DNA of 64,000 nt. Origin: F1-120-MAGs118 sp013360535. Lineage in GTDB: Bacteria > Planctomycetota > UBA1135 > GCA-002686595. The translations under genes and the position numbers were made by a program. Location: NCBI GenBank assembly GCA_026647215.1, contig JAPKHC010000002.1:186001-250000 (forward strand), written 5' to 3'. The notes under the pieces are model-generated. The model was not told the DNA's origin. It was given only the letters and a program-made list of their open reading frames with translations, and did no database searches. This document shows positions 49,798-58,275 of this stretch, piece after piece. The stretch's first letter is position 1. Each line of letters opens with the position of its first letter.

Positions 49798-50295
49798 CTA
49801 GAACGGCGTGTCGTCGACGTCGAGCGGCGCGTTGCCACCGCCGCCGCCCTGCTGCTGGCCGTAACCGCCGCCGCCGTACCCACCACCCCCACCGCCGCCA
49901 CCACCGCCGCCGTACCCACCCTCGTCGGCGCCGCCGCCCATCTCGCGCGAACCGCCGCCCTGACCGGCGCCGACGAACTGCCACTCGTCGCCGACGACGT
50001 ACAGCTTCGAGCGCTTCTCACCCGACTGCTTGTCGTCCCACTGGTCGAGGCGCAGCGAGCCCTCGATGAAAGCCGGCTTGCCCTTGTCGTGGTACTTGGC
50101 GAAGGCCTCGCCGCGCTTGCCGAAGAACGTGATGTCGACGAAGGTCGGCTCTTCCTTCCACTCGCCCGAGGCGTCCTTGAAGCGCCGGTTCACGGCGAGC
50201 CCGAACTTGCACACGGCGTTGCCGTTGGTCAGGTAGCGAACCTCCGGCTTGCGCGTGAGGTTGCCCATCAGGATGACTTTGTTGTAGCTCGCCAT
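49798..50295 (-). CDS. ssb: single-stranded DNA-binding protein
   Basis: The 165-residue protein has an N-terminal OB fold (MASYNKVILMGNLTRKPEVR through QFVGAG, residues 1-110) with FVDITFFGKRGEAFAKY. A Gly-rich, low-complexity linker (about 113-150) of GGGGYGG repeats follows, and the acidic C-terminal tip DVDDTPF that recruits partner proteins. The linker DNA is a run of CCGCCACC-type repeats that may slip. A near-consensus TATACT lies about 63 bp upstream (50363-50358), and the PilZ gene diverges. It is the first gene of the long minus-strand run. Confidence 0.96.
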   Translation of the reverse strand: MASYNKVILMGNLTRKPEVRYLTNGNAVCKFGLAVNRRFKDASGEWKEEPTFVDITFFGKRGEAFAKYHDKGKPAFIEGSLRLDQWDDKQSGEKRSKLYVVGDEWQFVGAGQGGGSREMGGGADEGGYGGGGGGGGGGGYGGGGYGQQQGGGGGNAPLDVDDTPF

Positions 50296-50357
50296 GGTCG
50301 TGTCGCTCCGCCGTCCGTCGGTTGCGGCTGTTCGGGGATCAGAAAGGAACGGCGCGG

Positions 50358-50363
50358 AGTATA
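50358..50363 (-). promoter_or_regulatory. possible -10 element upstream of ssb
   Basis: The minus strand reads TATACT, one mismatch from TATAAT, about 63 bp before the ssb ATG. The -35 region at 17 nt is poor (AGGCTG), so this is only a candidate sigma-70 site. Confidence 0.35.
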
Positions 50364-50412
50364 GCGACGCCCCGCGTGGACAGCCTCGCGCGATGCGCCT
50401 AGGATTTCCTTC

Positions 50413-50790
50413 ATGTCCAAGCCCGAATCCCCCAAGCCGCAGACCTCGGGCGCCGAGCGCCGCCGCTGGCCGCGCGCCGGCATCGAACTGCCCGTGACGA
50501 TCGTCCTCGACGGGATGCGCCACGAGGCCAAGGTGCGCGACATCAGCCGCGCCGGCGTCTCGTTCTACCTCGAGCGCCCGATTCCGCTGATGACCGTGCT
50601 CGGCCTCTCGCTCGACCTGCACTTCGGCGGTCGCAAGCACCCGATCCGCGGCCAGGGCGCCGTGGTCCGTTGCGAGCGCATCAGCCCGTCGCTGCAGCAC
50701 TACGAGATCGCGCTCTTCCTGCACGACCTCGCCGAGTCCGACCGCGAGGCGATCGACAGCCACGTGAAGTCGCGCATGACGCTGGCGTGA
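50413..50790 (+). CDS. PilZ-domain protein (c-di-GMP binding)
   Basis: This 125-residue single-domain protein has the two c-di-GMP motifs of PilZ: an N-terminal RRRWPRAGIELPV (RxxxR) and DISRAGVSFYL ((D/N)xSxxG). The beta-barrel and final helix follow at normal length. Single-domain PilZ proteins act as diffusible c-di-GMP receptors in motility, polysaccharide synthesis or surface attachment. The gene stands alone between the divergent ssb and the convergent prmC. The target cannot be told from the context; the glycan cluster is 25 kb away. Confidence 0.92.
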   Translation: MSKPESPKPQTSGAERRRWPRAGIELPVTIVLDGMRHEAKVRDISRAGVSFYLERPIPLMTVLGLSLDLHFGGRKHPIRGQGAVVRCERISPSLQHYEIALFLHDLAESDREAIDSHVKSRMTLA

Positions 50791-50832
50791 GCGCGCGCCG
50801 CGCGTGCGCCGGACACGCGCGCGTGAGAAGAA

Positions 50833-51693
50833 TCACTTCGAGACTTCGAGCACGCGCTCGATGCCGCCGAAGTCCTTGTGCAACTTGGCGGAGCGCCCGG
50901 TGGCGAGCGCGAGCTCGAGCGCACGCGGGCCCTGCTTGTGGCCGAGCTCGACCAGCAGCGAACCACCTGCGGCCACGAGCGAGAGGCCGGGGCCGAGCAG
51001 CCGCCGCAGCCAGTGGTCGGGATCGTGCGGCGGGGTGAAGAGGGCGAGGGCGGGCTCGTGCTCGCGAACGTCGGGCGCGAGCGAGGCGCGCTCCTCGGGC
51101 GGAATGTAGGGCGGGTTCGAGACGACGAGCTCGAACGGTCCGCGGCCCACCAGCACTTCCGGGCCGTCGCCCTCGACGAACTCGAGCGTGGCCGCATGGG
51201 TCGCCGCGTTGGCGCGCGCGATCTCGAGCGCGCGCGCGGAAAGGTCGAGCGCGACGCCAGTCGAGCCCTCGAGCTCCTTCGCGAGCGTCACCGCGATGCA
51301 GCCCGAGCCCGTGCCGATGTCCAGAAAGCTCACCAGACGGCCGAGATCCTTGGCTCTTGCAAGCGCCAGATCGACCAGCAGCTCCGTCTCCGGCCGCGGC
51401 ACGAGAACTCCGCTCGCGACCGCAAACGCCCGCCCATAGAACTCGCGCGAGCCCGTGATGTACGCGACCGGCTCGTGCTTGCCGCGCCGCACGAGCAGCT
51501 CGCGCGCGCGTGCGACTTCGGCCTCGAGCACCGGCTGGTCGAGCCGCAGGAAGAGCTGCAGCCGCGTCAGCCCGAGCGCGTGCGCGACGAGCAGCTCGGC
51601 CTCCAGCCGCGGCTCACCCGTCCCCTTGCGCGCGAGAAACTCCCGCGCGCGCGCGAGCATCTCGCCCGCGCTGCGCGGAGCCTCCTGCGACAC
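50833..51693 (-). CDS. prmC: peptide-chain release factor N5-glutamine methyltransferase
   Basis: PrmC (HemK) methylates the Gln of the GGQ motif in release factors. The 286-residue protein has the N-terminal helical release-factor-binding domain (1-85), the SAM-binding Gly-rich loop (FLDIGTGSGCIAVTLAKEL) and the catalytic NPPY motif in LVVSNPPYIPPEERASLAPD. It lies downstream of prfA, separated by a membrane-protein gene; prfA-prmC linkage is common. The gap to the membrane gene stop is 12 nt, which suggests one transcript. Confidence 0.95.
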   Translation of the reverse strand: MSQEAPRSAGEMLARAREFLARKGTGEPRLEAELLVAHALGLTRLQLFLRLDQPVLEAEVARARELLVRRGKHEPVAYITGSREFYGRAFAVASGVLVPRPETELLVDLALARAKDLGRLVSFLDIGTGSGCIAVTLAKELEGSTGVALDLSARALEIARANAATHAATLEFVEGDGPEVLVGRGPFELVVSNPPYIPPEERASLAPDVREHEPALALFTPPHDPDHWLRRLLGPGLSLVAAGGSLLVELGHKQGPRALELALATGRSAKLHKDFGGIERVLEVSK

Positions 51694-51705
51694 GTGCGCC
51701 GCTGC

Positions 51706-52464
51706 CTACTGCGGGCCGCGCTTGCGGCGTCGCTCTTCGGCGCGGGCTTCGGCGGCCGCGCGCTTCTTCGCCTCGCCGTGCGCCTTGGCTTCCTTGATCG
51801 CGAGCAACAGCGTGTACCCCGCGAAGCCGCCGGCGCCGAGCACACCGAGCGAACCGAGGATCGCGAGGCTCTTCGAGGCGCCGTCGATGTCGAGCGTGAA
51901 CGCCACGAGCAGGTTGACGAGGCCCCCCAGGCCAAAGAGCGGGATCACCATCGCCCAGCTGGGGTTGAACTTGCCGCCGAGCGCATAACCGTGCACCTGG
52001 CACCAGGCCATCGCGGCGACGACCACCGCGAGCGCCTCGACGACGCCGCCGAGCATCTGCCCCGACATCGCGCCGACGACCACGCCGCTCAGCATGATCA
52101 CGAGGGAGACGATCGGGAGCGCGAGCTTGTGCGCCTTGCCGAGGCCGTCGAGCGGAGTCTTCTTGCCGTGCGCGTGCTCCACGCCGCAATAGGCGAACCA
52201 CGCGCCGAAGAGCACGATCGCCTTCGCGCCGATGCGCATCAGGTTGAAGCCCTCGGGCACGAACCAGGGCAGCAGCGAGGCCACGAGCAGCGCCAGCGCC
52301 GCCTTCTGGAGCATCAGCGGCGCCTGCTCGATCTCCCCTTCCTGCAGCGCGGACCCCCGCGGCGCCCCGCCGGCGGCCGCCGCCTTGGGCTCCGTCGGCA
52401 GCTCCTGCAGCGGCTCCAGCTCTTCGAAATCGGACGGCGAGGCGGGGTCTTGGCTGTTGGACAT
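51706..52464 (-). CDS. polytopic membrane protein between prfA and prmC
   Basis: A 252-residue protein with an acidic, Pro/Ala-rich N-terminal ~45 residues (FEELEPLQELPTEPKAAAAG) and about six TM helices (LALLVASLLPWFVPEG, AIVLFGAWFAYCGVEHAHG, LPIVSLVIMLSGVVVGAMSG, VVEALAVVVAAMAWCQV, MVIPLFGLGGLVNLLVAF, ILGSLGVLGAGGFAGYTLL). It ends in a basic coiled tail (AEARAEERRRKRGPQ). I recognise no family. Its insertion between prfA and prmC, which are usually adjacent, suggests a lineage-specific addition to the translation operon. Confidence 0.7.
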   Translation of the reverse strand: MSNSQDPASPSDFEELEPLQELPTEPKAAAAGGAPRGSALQEGEIEQAPLMLQKAALALLVASLLPWFVPEGFNLMRIGAKAIVLFGAWFAYCGVEHAHGKKTPLDGLGKAHKLALPIVSLVIMLSGVVVGAMSGQMLGGVVEALAVVVAAMAWCQVHGYALGGKFNPSWAMVIPLFGLGGLVNLLVAFTLDIDGASKSLAILGSLGVLGAGGFAGYTLLLAIKEAKAHGEAKKRAAAEARAEERRRKRGPQ

Positions 52465-52598
52465 CGTGGGACCGACGGGCTTGGGGAGGGGGACGGGGCG
52501 AACCCTTGAACGCGCGGGGGCGCGGGCGGTTTTCTCGGAAGGGCGCAGATCCTAGCTCAGCCAGCCCCGGAGGTTGCACCCCCAACCGGGCCGGCCGA

Positions 52599-53666
52599 CT
52601 AGAGGTTGTTGATGCGCTCCTCGCGCTCGAGGGCGAGCAGGTCGACCACCACCGGCTCGAGCTTCCCGGCCATGACGTGCTCCAGCGAGTAGTTCTCGTT
52701 GGCGCGATGGTCCGTCAGGCGGTTCTGGGGGAAGTTGTAGGTGCGGATGCGGGCGTTGCGGTCGCCGGTGCCGATCTGCGTCTTGCGCATCGCAGCCCGT
52801 TCCGCGGCCTGCCGCGCGCGCTCGGCCTCGTACAGGCGCGAGCGCAGCACGCGCATGGCCCGGGCGCGGTTCTTGTGCTGGCTCTTCTCGTCCATGCACA
52901 CGACCATCGTGCCGGTCGGAAGGTGCGTGATGCGCACGGCGGACTCGGTCTTGTTGACGTGCTGGCCACCGGCGCCGCCCGCGCGCATGGTGTCGATGCG
53001 CAGGTCGCCGGGGTTGATCTCGAGGTCGACCTCTTCGGCCTCCGGCAGCACCGCCACCGTCGCCGCGGAGGTGTGGATGCGGCCCTGGGACTCGGTCGCG
53101 GGCACACGCTGCACGCGGTGGCCACCGGACTCGAAGCGCAGCTTGCGCCAGGTGCCCTCGCCCTCGACGGAGAGCGTGATCTCCTTGAAGCCGCCGACGT
53201 CCGACGGCGAGGCGTCGAACACCTCGTACTTCCAGCCTTGCGAGTCGAAGTAGTACTGGTAGAGCCGGAACAGGTCCGCCGCGAACAGGCTCGCTTCGTC
53301 GCCGCCCGTGCCGGCGCGGATCTCCATGATGACCTTGCGCCGGTTGTCGTCCTCTTCCGCGATCAGGGCGTCGACCGCTTCCTGATCGACGTTGCGCTCG
53401 TCCTCTTCGAGTGCCGCGAGCTCTTCCTTGGCGAGCGCGGCCATCTCGGGGTCGGAGAGCATCGCCTGAGCGTCCTCACGGCGCTTCGCGAGCTCGTCGA
53501 GCCGCGCGAGCAGCTCGACACGCTTCTCCAGCGCCCCACGCTCGCGCAGGATGCCCGGCAGACGGCGGCCCTCGACGCCGCCTTCCTGCGACAGCAGCGC
53601 GGTCAGCTCGTCGTAACGAGCCTTCGCCTCGCGCAGCTTCGCGAAGAGAGCTTCGGCGAGAGCCAT
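52599..53666 (-). CDS. prfA: peptide chain release factor 1
   Basis: RF1 reads UAA and UAG in the ribosomal A site. The 355-residue protein shows the codon-recognition tripeptide in HRVQRVPATESQGRIHTSAA (PAT at the PxT position, typical of RF1) and the catalytic GGQ in RAGGAGGQHVNKTESAVRI. The DEVR-type coiled-coil domain 1 and RENxxLNQ-like C-terminus are normal (RLTDHRANENYSLEH). The order rpmE-prfA-(membrane)-prmC is the usual arrangement with one insertion. If UGA is recoded at 9344, RF2 and not this RF1 would compete there. Confidence 0.97.
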   Translation of the reverse strand: MALAEALFAKLREAKARYDELTALLSQEGGVEGRRLPGILRERGALEKRVELLARLDELAKRREDAQAMLSDPEMAALAKEELAALEEDERNVDQEAVDALIAEEDDNRRKVIMEIRAGTGGDEASLFAADLFRLYQYYFDSQGWKYEVFDASPSDVGGFKEITLSVEGEGTWRKLRFESGGHRVQRVPATESQGRIHTSAATVAVLPEAEEVDLEINPGDLRIDTMRAGGAGGQHVNKTESAVRITHLPTGTMVVCMDEKSQHKNRARAMRVLRSRLYEAERARQAAERAAMRKTQIGTGDRNARIRTYNFPQNRLTDHRANENYSLEHVMAGKLEPVVVDLLALEREERINNL

Positions 53667-53714
53667 GGAGTGGGCGATTCCGCGGGACGCTTGCGCGCGC
53701 CCCGCGAGCGGACA

Positions 53715-53936
53715 TCAGGCCTGAGTCTTGACCGAGGCCTTGTCGCCGTAACGGCGCTTGAACGAGTCGATGCGTCCGGCGGCGTCGACGAACTTCTGCT
53801 TGCCCGAGTAGAACGGGTGGCAGACCGAGCAAATTTCGATGCGCAGCTCCTTGACGGTGGCGCGCGTGACGAAGTTGTTGCCGCAGCCGCAGTGGACCTT
53901 GCAGTCGAAGTACTTGGGGTGGATCGTGCTCTTCAT
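53715..53936 (-). CDS. rpmE: 50S ribosomal protein L31 (zinc-binding, C+ form)
   Basis: The 73-residue protein begins MKSTIHPKYFDCKVHCGCGN and carries four cysteines (Cys12, Cys16 or 18, CSVC) in the arrangement of the zinc-binding L31. FYSGKQKFVDAAGRIDSFKRR is the family signature. ATG 53936 was chosen; the open frame continues upstream without coding character. It is the first gene of the prfA unit. Confidence 0.96.
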   Translation of the reverse strand: MKSTIHPKYFDCKVHCGCGNNFVTRATVKELRIEICSVCHPFYSGKQKFVDAAGRIDSFKRRYGDKASVKTQA

Positions 53937-54071
53937 GGCTCGTGGCTCGCACCGGTCTTGGTCGGAGCGGCTCCTTGTTCGGGATGAGGGGCGAAGAAGA
54001 TAGCCCGGAGGCCCCCCGCCCCGCAACGGGCACGCCGAAACTCGCGCCCGCTGGGCGCCGAAACCGCCCGT

Positions 54072-54683
54072 TCAGCGGGCAAACTGCGCCCCGGCGGCCC
54101 CGAGCAGGCTGAGGCACAGCTCGACCGGCAAGCCGACCACGTTGTCGAACCCGCCGCCCTCGAGGCGCGTGACGAAGCGGTCGGCGCTCTCCTGGATCGC
54201 GTAGGCCCCGGCCTTGTCGCGCCACTCGCCCGAGGCCACGTAGGCCGCGCGCTCGGCCGCCGTGATCTCCCGCATGTGCACGAACGTGCGCTCGTAGCCG
54301 CTCCAGCGCGACAGGTCCGCGCTGCGCACGATGCAAACGCCGGTGATCACCTGATGGCGCGTTCCGGAAAGGCTCGCCAGCATCTGGTCGGCCTCGCGCT
54401 CGTCCGTCGCCTTGCCGAGCAACTCGAACCGGCCCTCGCGCTCCAGCGCGACGATCGTGTCGGCGCCGATCACGAGCCACGGCCCATCCTGCGGACCGCG
54501 CACGCGCGCCGCCGCGAGCGCCTTGCGCGTCGCCAGCTCGACCGCCGCCGCCGCGGGGTCGGCGAACTCCGCCAGGTCCTCGTCGACGGGCACCGGCCCG
54601 ACCGTGAACTCGAGCCCGGCCGCGCCGAGCAGCTCACGCCGCCGCGGCGAAGCCGAGGCGAGCAGCACACGTGCCTTGACCAC
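54072..54683 (-). CDS. maf: Maf-like nucleoside triphosphate pyrophosphatase
   Basis: The Maf/YhdE family hydrolyses dTTP/UTP or modified nucleotides and has been tied to septum control. The 203-residue protein starts with the phosphate-binding LLASASPRRRELL, then VDEDL, a catalytic Asp in VIGADTIVALEREGRFELLGK, and EREADQMLASLSGTRHQVIT. The ESADRFVTRLEGGGFDNVVG and GLPVE motifs close the site. It lies 7 nt after the Nth-like protein gene, so it is probably in the ffh-rpsP transcription unit. Confidence 0.93.
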   Translation of the reverse strand: MVKARVLLASASPRRRELLGAAGLEFTVGPVPVDEDLAEFADPAAAAVELATRKALAAARVRGPQDGPWLVIGADTIVALEREGRFELLGKATDEREADQMLASLSGTRHQVITGVCIVRSADLSRWSGYERTFVHMREITAAERAAYVASGEWRDKAGAYAIQESADRFVTRLEGGGFDNVVGLPVELCLSLLGAAGAQFAR

Positions 54684-54690
54684 GGAGCGC

Positions 54691-55911
54691 CTAGCGCTTC
54701 TTGGCCTTCTTCTTCGCGGGCGCCGGCTTCTTCGCCGCCGCCTTCTTGGCCAGCGCGGCCTTCTTCGCCGCCGCAGCCGCCTTGTCGGCCGCCGCCTTCT
54801 CCTTGGCCTTCTTCAGCGCGAGCGCCTTGCGCTCGGCTTCCTTCTGCTTTTCGAGCGCCTTCTTCTCGGCGAGCTTCTTCGCTTCCGCCTTCTTGCGCTC
54901 GGCATCCTTCGCGGCCGCCTCCGCCTTGCGCTTGGCTTCGGCCGCGGCCGCCAGCTTGCGCTGCTCGGCTTCCTTCTTCTGGCGCAGGCGATCCGCCTCG
55001 GCCTTCGCCTTGGCATCCGCCGCCGCCTTGAGCTTGGCCTGCTTCTCGGCCTCGACCGCGCGCTTCTTCTCGGCGATCTTTCCGAGCCGCGCCGCTTCCT
55101 TGGCGCGCTTCTCGGCCTCGAGCGCGTCCTTCTTCTTGCGCTTCTCGTCTTCCTTGCGGCGCTTCTCGTCTTCCTTCTTCTGGATCACCGCGAGGCGCGC
55201 TTCCTCGCGCACGCGCATCTGTTCCTGACGTTCCTGCTGGACCTTCCAGTCCTTGTACGCCTTCTTGCCGAACTTGCAGTCGTCGACGAGCACGCACTCG
55301 TGGCAGATCGGCTTGCGCGCGTCGCACCAGCGCGAGGCGACCTCACCGAAACGCACGGCGAAATCGAGCTCCTGGCCCTTGGGCACGATCGGCTCGATCG
55401 CCGCTCGCGCCTTCTTCGGGCTCGCAGTGCGCGACGCCAGTCCGAGGCGGTCGAGCACACGCATCAACGCCGGCGTCACCGGCAGCTCGTGGTTCGAGGC
55501 GAGCCACAGGAGGTAGTGCGCCGTCCCCATGCCGATGAACGGCAGGATCGAGACGAAGCGCTGCGCGCCCTGCGAGTCGTCGCGCAGGAACTCCAGCTCC
55601 ATGCCGTGGCTGCGCTGGAAGACTTCCTGCAGGTACTCGCGGATGTCGAGCGCGACCACGCGCGTCTGGTCCCCGAGGTCGAGGAACTGCCCGATCTCCT
55701 GCGACTGCGAGATGCGCAGCTCGTTCCAGTCCTTGTAGGCCGCGCGCAGGCGCTGGATCGTGTCGAGCGCCTGCTCGGGGCGGAGGCGGCGCAGCAGGAT
55801 CGCGTAGAGGCCCTGCTCGAGCAGGTTGGCCTCCGGCAACGGCTGCGGCAGCGGGTGCTGGGGCTGGATCTTCGCGAGGAGCTTGGCGGTGATATCGGTC
55901 TTCTTGGACAC
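54691..55911 (-). CDS. endonuclease III-like (HhH-GPD, 4Fe-4S) protein lacking catalytic residues, with histone-H1-like Lys/Ala tail
   Basis: GTG 55911 opens a 406-residue protein (MSKKTDITAKLLAKI). Residues about 25-215 match the Nth/MutY fold. The Fe-S loop is C196-x6-C203-x2-C206-x5-C212, exactly the endonuclease III spacing. A helix-hairpin-helix LPFIGMGTAHYLL replaces LPGVGRKTANVVL, so the catalytic Lys position is Gly129. VTPALMRVLDRLGL replaces VDTHVFRVxNRLGL, so the catalytic Asp is Thr146. Residues about 220-406 are a Lys/Ala/Glu coiled tail that becomes KAAxKK-type at the end, as in histone H1 or HU-tail proteins. Likely a DNA-binding, non-cleaving protein. It follows rpsP by 210 nt and precedes maf. 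Confidence 0.8.
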   Translation of the reverse strand: MSKKTDITAKLLAKIQPQHPLPQPLPEANLLEQGLYAILLRRLRPEQALDTIQRLRAAYKDWNELRISQSQEIGQFLDLGDQTRVVALDIREYLQEVFQRSHGMELEFLRDDSQGAQRFVSILPFIGMGTAHYLLWLASNHELPVTPALMRVLDRLGLASRTASPKKARAAIEPIVPKGQELDFAVRFGEVASRWCDARKPICHECVLVDDCKFGKKAYKDWKVQQERQEQMRVREEARLAVIQKKEDEKRRKEDEKRKKKDALEAEKRAKEAARLGKIAEKKRAVEAEKQAKLKAAADAKAKAEADRLRQKKEAEQRKLAAAAEAKRKAEAAAKDAERKKAEAKKLAEKKALEKQKEAERKALALKKAKEKAAADKAAAAAKKAALAKKAAAKKPAPAKKKAKKR

Positions 55912-56121
55912 GCGGCAGCTCTCCGGAGGAGCGGGGACGGTCGAAGCGAACGGGAGACGTGGAGCGCAAGTCGGGCGAGGCCTGACGGTCGCGGCGGCAG
56001 GCACGCAGGAGCCCTGTCCGCACCGGCGCCGCGGGCGTGAACCTCACGCGGCGGCGCCGAGCCAAGCCAAGCCAAGCCAAGTCAAAACGAGGCGCGCGGC
56101 CTTTCGCCGCGCGCCGCTGGA

Positions 56122-56526
56122 TCACTTCTTCTTCTCTTCCACCTTCGGCTTGCGGCGGTGCGCCGGGCGGGCGGCCTTGCGCTCCGCGCGCAGCTTCTTG
56201 GCGGCGGAGCGGCGCTTGGCGGTCGCCGTCGGCTTCTTGCGGCCGTCGCGGTCGCGCGCCGGCTTGGCGGTGATGCCTTCGATGACCTTGGCCTTGCGGA
56301 ACAGCGACGCAATGGTGTCGGACAGGATCGCGCCCTGCTTCATCCAGTGCTGGGCACGTTCCTTGTCGATCGCCAGACGCTTTTCCGGCGTCGCGGCGCG
56401 CGGGTCGTAGAACCCGAGGTTCTCCAGCGAGCGACCGTCGCGCGCGCTGCGCGTCTCGGTCACGTGGATGCGGTAGGAGGGGAGGTTCTTGCGACCTTCG
56501 CGCTTGAGGCGGATGGAAACGGACAT
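56122..56526 (-). CDS. rpsP: 30S ribosomal protein S16 with extended basic C-terminus
   Basis: Residues 1-80 are a normal S16 (MSVSIRLKREGRKNLPSYRI, LGFYDPRAATPEKRLAID, KERAQHWMKQGAILSDTI). About 50 extra residues rich in Lys, Arg and Ala follow (KPTATAKRRSAAKKLRAERK). Usual S16 is 80-90 residues, so this tail is an addition. It lies downstream of ffh by 97 bp; the ffh-rpsP order is common, but rimM and trmD, which usually come next, are replaced by the Nth-like gene. Confidence 0.96.
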   Translation of the reverse strand: MSVSIRLKREGRKNLPSYRIHVTETRSARDGRSLENLGFYDPRAATPEKRLAIDKERAQHWMKQGAILSDTIASLFRKAKVIEGITAKPARDRDGRKKPTATAKRRSAAKKLRAERKAARPAHRRKPKVEEKKK

Positions 56527-56623
56527 GAGTGTTGGGCTTCGTTCGTCCAGAATTGGAGGGCGCAGAGTCTAGGGAGCCGCTCGCCCCGGGGCAAGCGCCA
56601 TCCCCGAAGCTCTCGCCGGGGAA

Positions 56624-58207
56624 TCAGCGACGCTTCTTGCGCTTGTCCTTCTTGCGCTTGGAACCGGACTGGCGGGTGGGCGAGCTCCCCATCGGGCGCC
56701 CGGGCAGGCCAAGACCGCCGCCGGGGGCGCCCATGCCGGGCATCCCACCCCCACGCGCGGCCCCGCCGAACAGGCTTCCCAGCCCTCCGAGCCCGCCCAT
56801 GCCACCGCCGAGGCCGAACAGCCCGCCGCCCGTGTCCTTGGCCGCGAGCTCCCCCGTCGGCGACATCGAACGCAGCGACTCTTCCTTGGCCTTGGCACCG
56901 AGCCTGGCCCCGAGCCCCATGCGGTTCATCTCCTTCATCATGCGCTTCATGCCCTGATGGGCCTTGAGCAGCTCCCCCACCGCGTTGGGGTCCTGCCCAG
57001 CACCGCGTGCGATGCGGCGGCGGCGCGACATGTCGATGATCTCCGGCCGCAGGCGCTCCTTGCGCGTCATCGACGTGAAGAGCGCCTCCATGCGCGTGAA
57101 CTTCTTCTCGTCGACGAGCTTGTCGAGGTCGCCGAGCTGGCTCATGCCCGGCATCATCGCGAGCACCTTCTTCAAGGGGCCCATGCGCTTGATCATGCGC
57201 AGCTGCGCGAGCATGTCCTCGAGCGTGAAATCGCCGAGGACCATCTTCTCGAAGCTCGCCTGCGCCTCCTCCTCGGAGATCTTCGTCGCCGCCGTCTCGA
57301 CGAGGCCGACGACGTCGCCCATCCCGAGGATGCGGCCCGCCATGCGGCGCGCGTGGAACGTGTCGAGGTCGTCGATCTTCTCGCCGACGCCCGCGAACAG
57401 GATCGGACGCCCGACCACGCCCTGGATCGAGAGCGCCGCGCCACCGCGGGCGTCGCCGTCGAGCTTGGTCATCACGACGCCGGTCAGCGCGAGCTTCTCG
57501 TGGAAGGCCTGCGCGGACTTGACCGCGTCCTGACCGGTCATCGCGTCGACGACCAGCAGCTGGTTGTGCGGCGAGGTGCGGCGCGCGACGTCGGCGACCT
57601 CCGCCATCATCTCGTCGTCGACGTGCAGGCGGCCCGCGGTGTCGAGGATCACGAGGTCGTGGCCGTTCTTGCGCGCGAACTCGACGCCCTGCGCGCAGAC
57701 TTCCGGCGCGCTCACGCCGGCGACGTGGAACACCGGCACGCCGATCTTCTGCCCGAGGATCTTGAGCTGCTCGACGGCCGCAGGCCGCTTGACGTCGGCG
57801 GCGACGAGCAGCGGACGGCGCTGGTGCTTCTCCTTCTGGAGCTTGGCGAGTTTGGCGCAGGTCGTCGTCTTGCCCGCGCCCTGCAGGCCCGCCATCAGGA
57901 TCACCGTCGGGCCCGTCTTCGCGAACTCGAGGCCGGAGGTTTCCGGTCCGAGCAGCGCGACGAGCTCCTCGTGGCAGGCGTGGATGAACTGCTGCGACGC
58001 CTCGACGCCCTTGAGCGTCTTCTCGCCGAGCACACGCTCGCGGACGCGCTCGGTGAAGTCCCGTGCCACCTTGAAGTGCACGTCGGCCTCGAGCAGCGCC
58101 GCGCGCACCGCGCGCAGGCCCTCTTCGATGTTCTCCGGAGTCAGCTCGGCGTTCCCCTTGAGGAAGGAGAAGGCGCCCGTCAGGCGTTGCGTCAGGGATT
58201 CGAACAT
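56624..58207 (-). CDS. ffh: signal recognition particle GTPase (Ffh/SRP54)
   Basis: Ffh binds signal peptides and the SRP RNA and docks to FtsY. The 527-residue protein has the N domain (1-90, MFESLTQRLTGAFSFLKGNA), the G domain with GLQGAGKTTTCAKLA (P-loop), VAADVKRPAAVEQL, ILDTAGRLHVDDEMM, TKLDGDARGGAAL, and the Met-rich M domain (about 320-450; MIKRMGPLKKVLAMMPGMSQ, DMSRRRRIARGAG for RNA). A Gly/Met-rich tail (about 460-527) ends in a basic stretch (SGSKRKKDKRKKRR). ATG 58207 was chosen; the frame is open further upstream without homology. Confidence 0.97.
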   Translation of the reverse strand: MFESLTQRLTGAFSFLKGNAELTPENIEEGLRAVRAALLEADVHFKVARDFTERVRERVLGEKTLKGVEASQQFIHACHEELVALLGPETSGLEFAKTGPTVILMAGLQGAGKTTTCAKLAKLQKEKHQRRPLLVAADVKRPAAVEQLKILGQKIGVPVFHVAGVSAPEVCAQGVEFARKNGHDLVILDTAGRLHVDDEMMAEVADVARRTSPHNQLLVVDAMTGQDAVKSAQAFHEKLALTGVVMTKLDGDARGGAALSIQGVVGRPILFAGVGEKIDDLDTFHARRMAGRILGMGDVVGLVETAATKISEEEAQASFEKMVLGDFTLEDMLAQLRMIKRMGPLKKVLAMMPGMSQLGDLDKLVDEKKFTRMEALFTSMTRKERLRPEIIDMSRRRRIARGAGQDPNAVGELLKAHQGMKRMMKEMNRMGLGARLGAKAKEESLRSMSPTGELAAKDTGGGLFGLGGGMGGLGGLGSLFGGAARGGGMPGMGAPGGGLGLPGRPMGSSPTRQSGSKRKKDKRKKRR

Positions 58208-58275
58208 GGGTGGTCCGCCCGCGGGCGGGCCGCGATTATGCCGCCGGAGCGCGGCTGTGTCGCCCCGCGCGCGAC

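Noticed and set aside
49840..49930. Repeat array resembling a CRISPR or minisatellite
   Set aside because: It encodes the Gly-rich linker of SSB; GGN codons explain the repetition.
54700..55230. Lys/Ala repeat DNA as a non-coding minisatellite
   Set aside because: The frame is open throughout and continues the Nth-like gene, with an intact stop just before maf.
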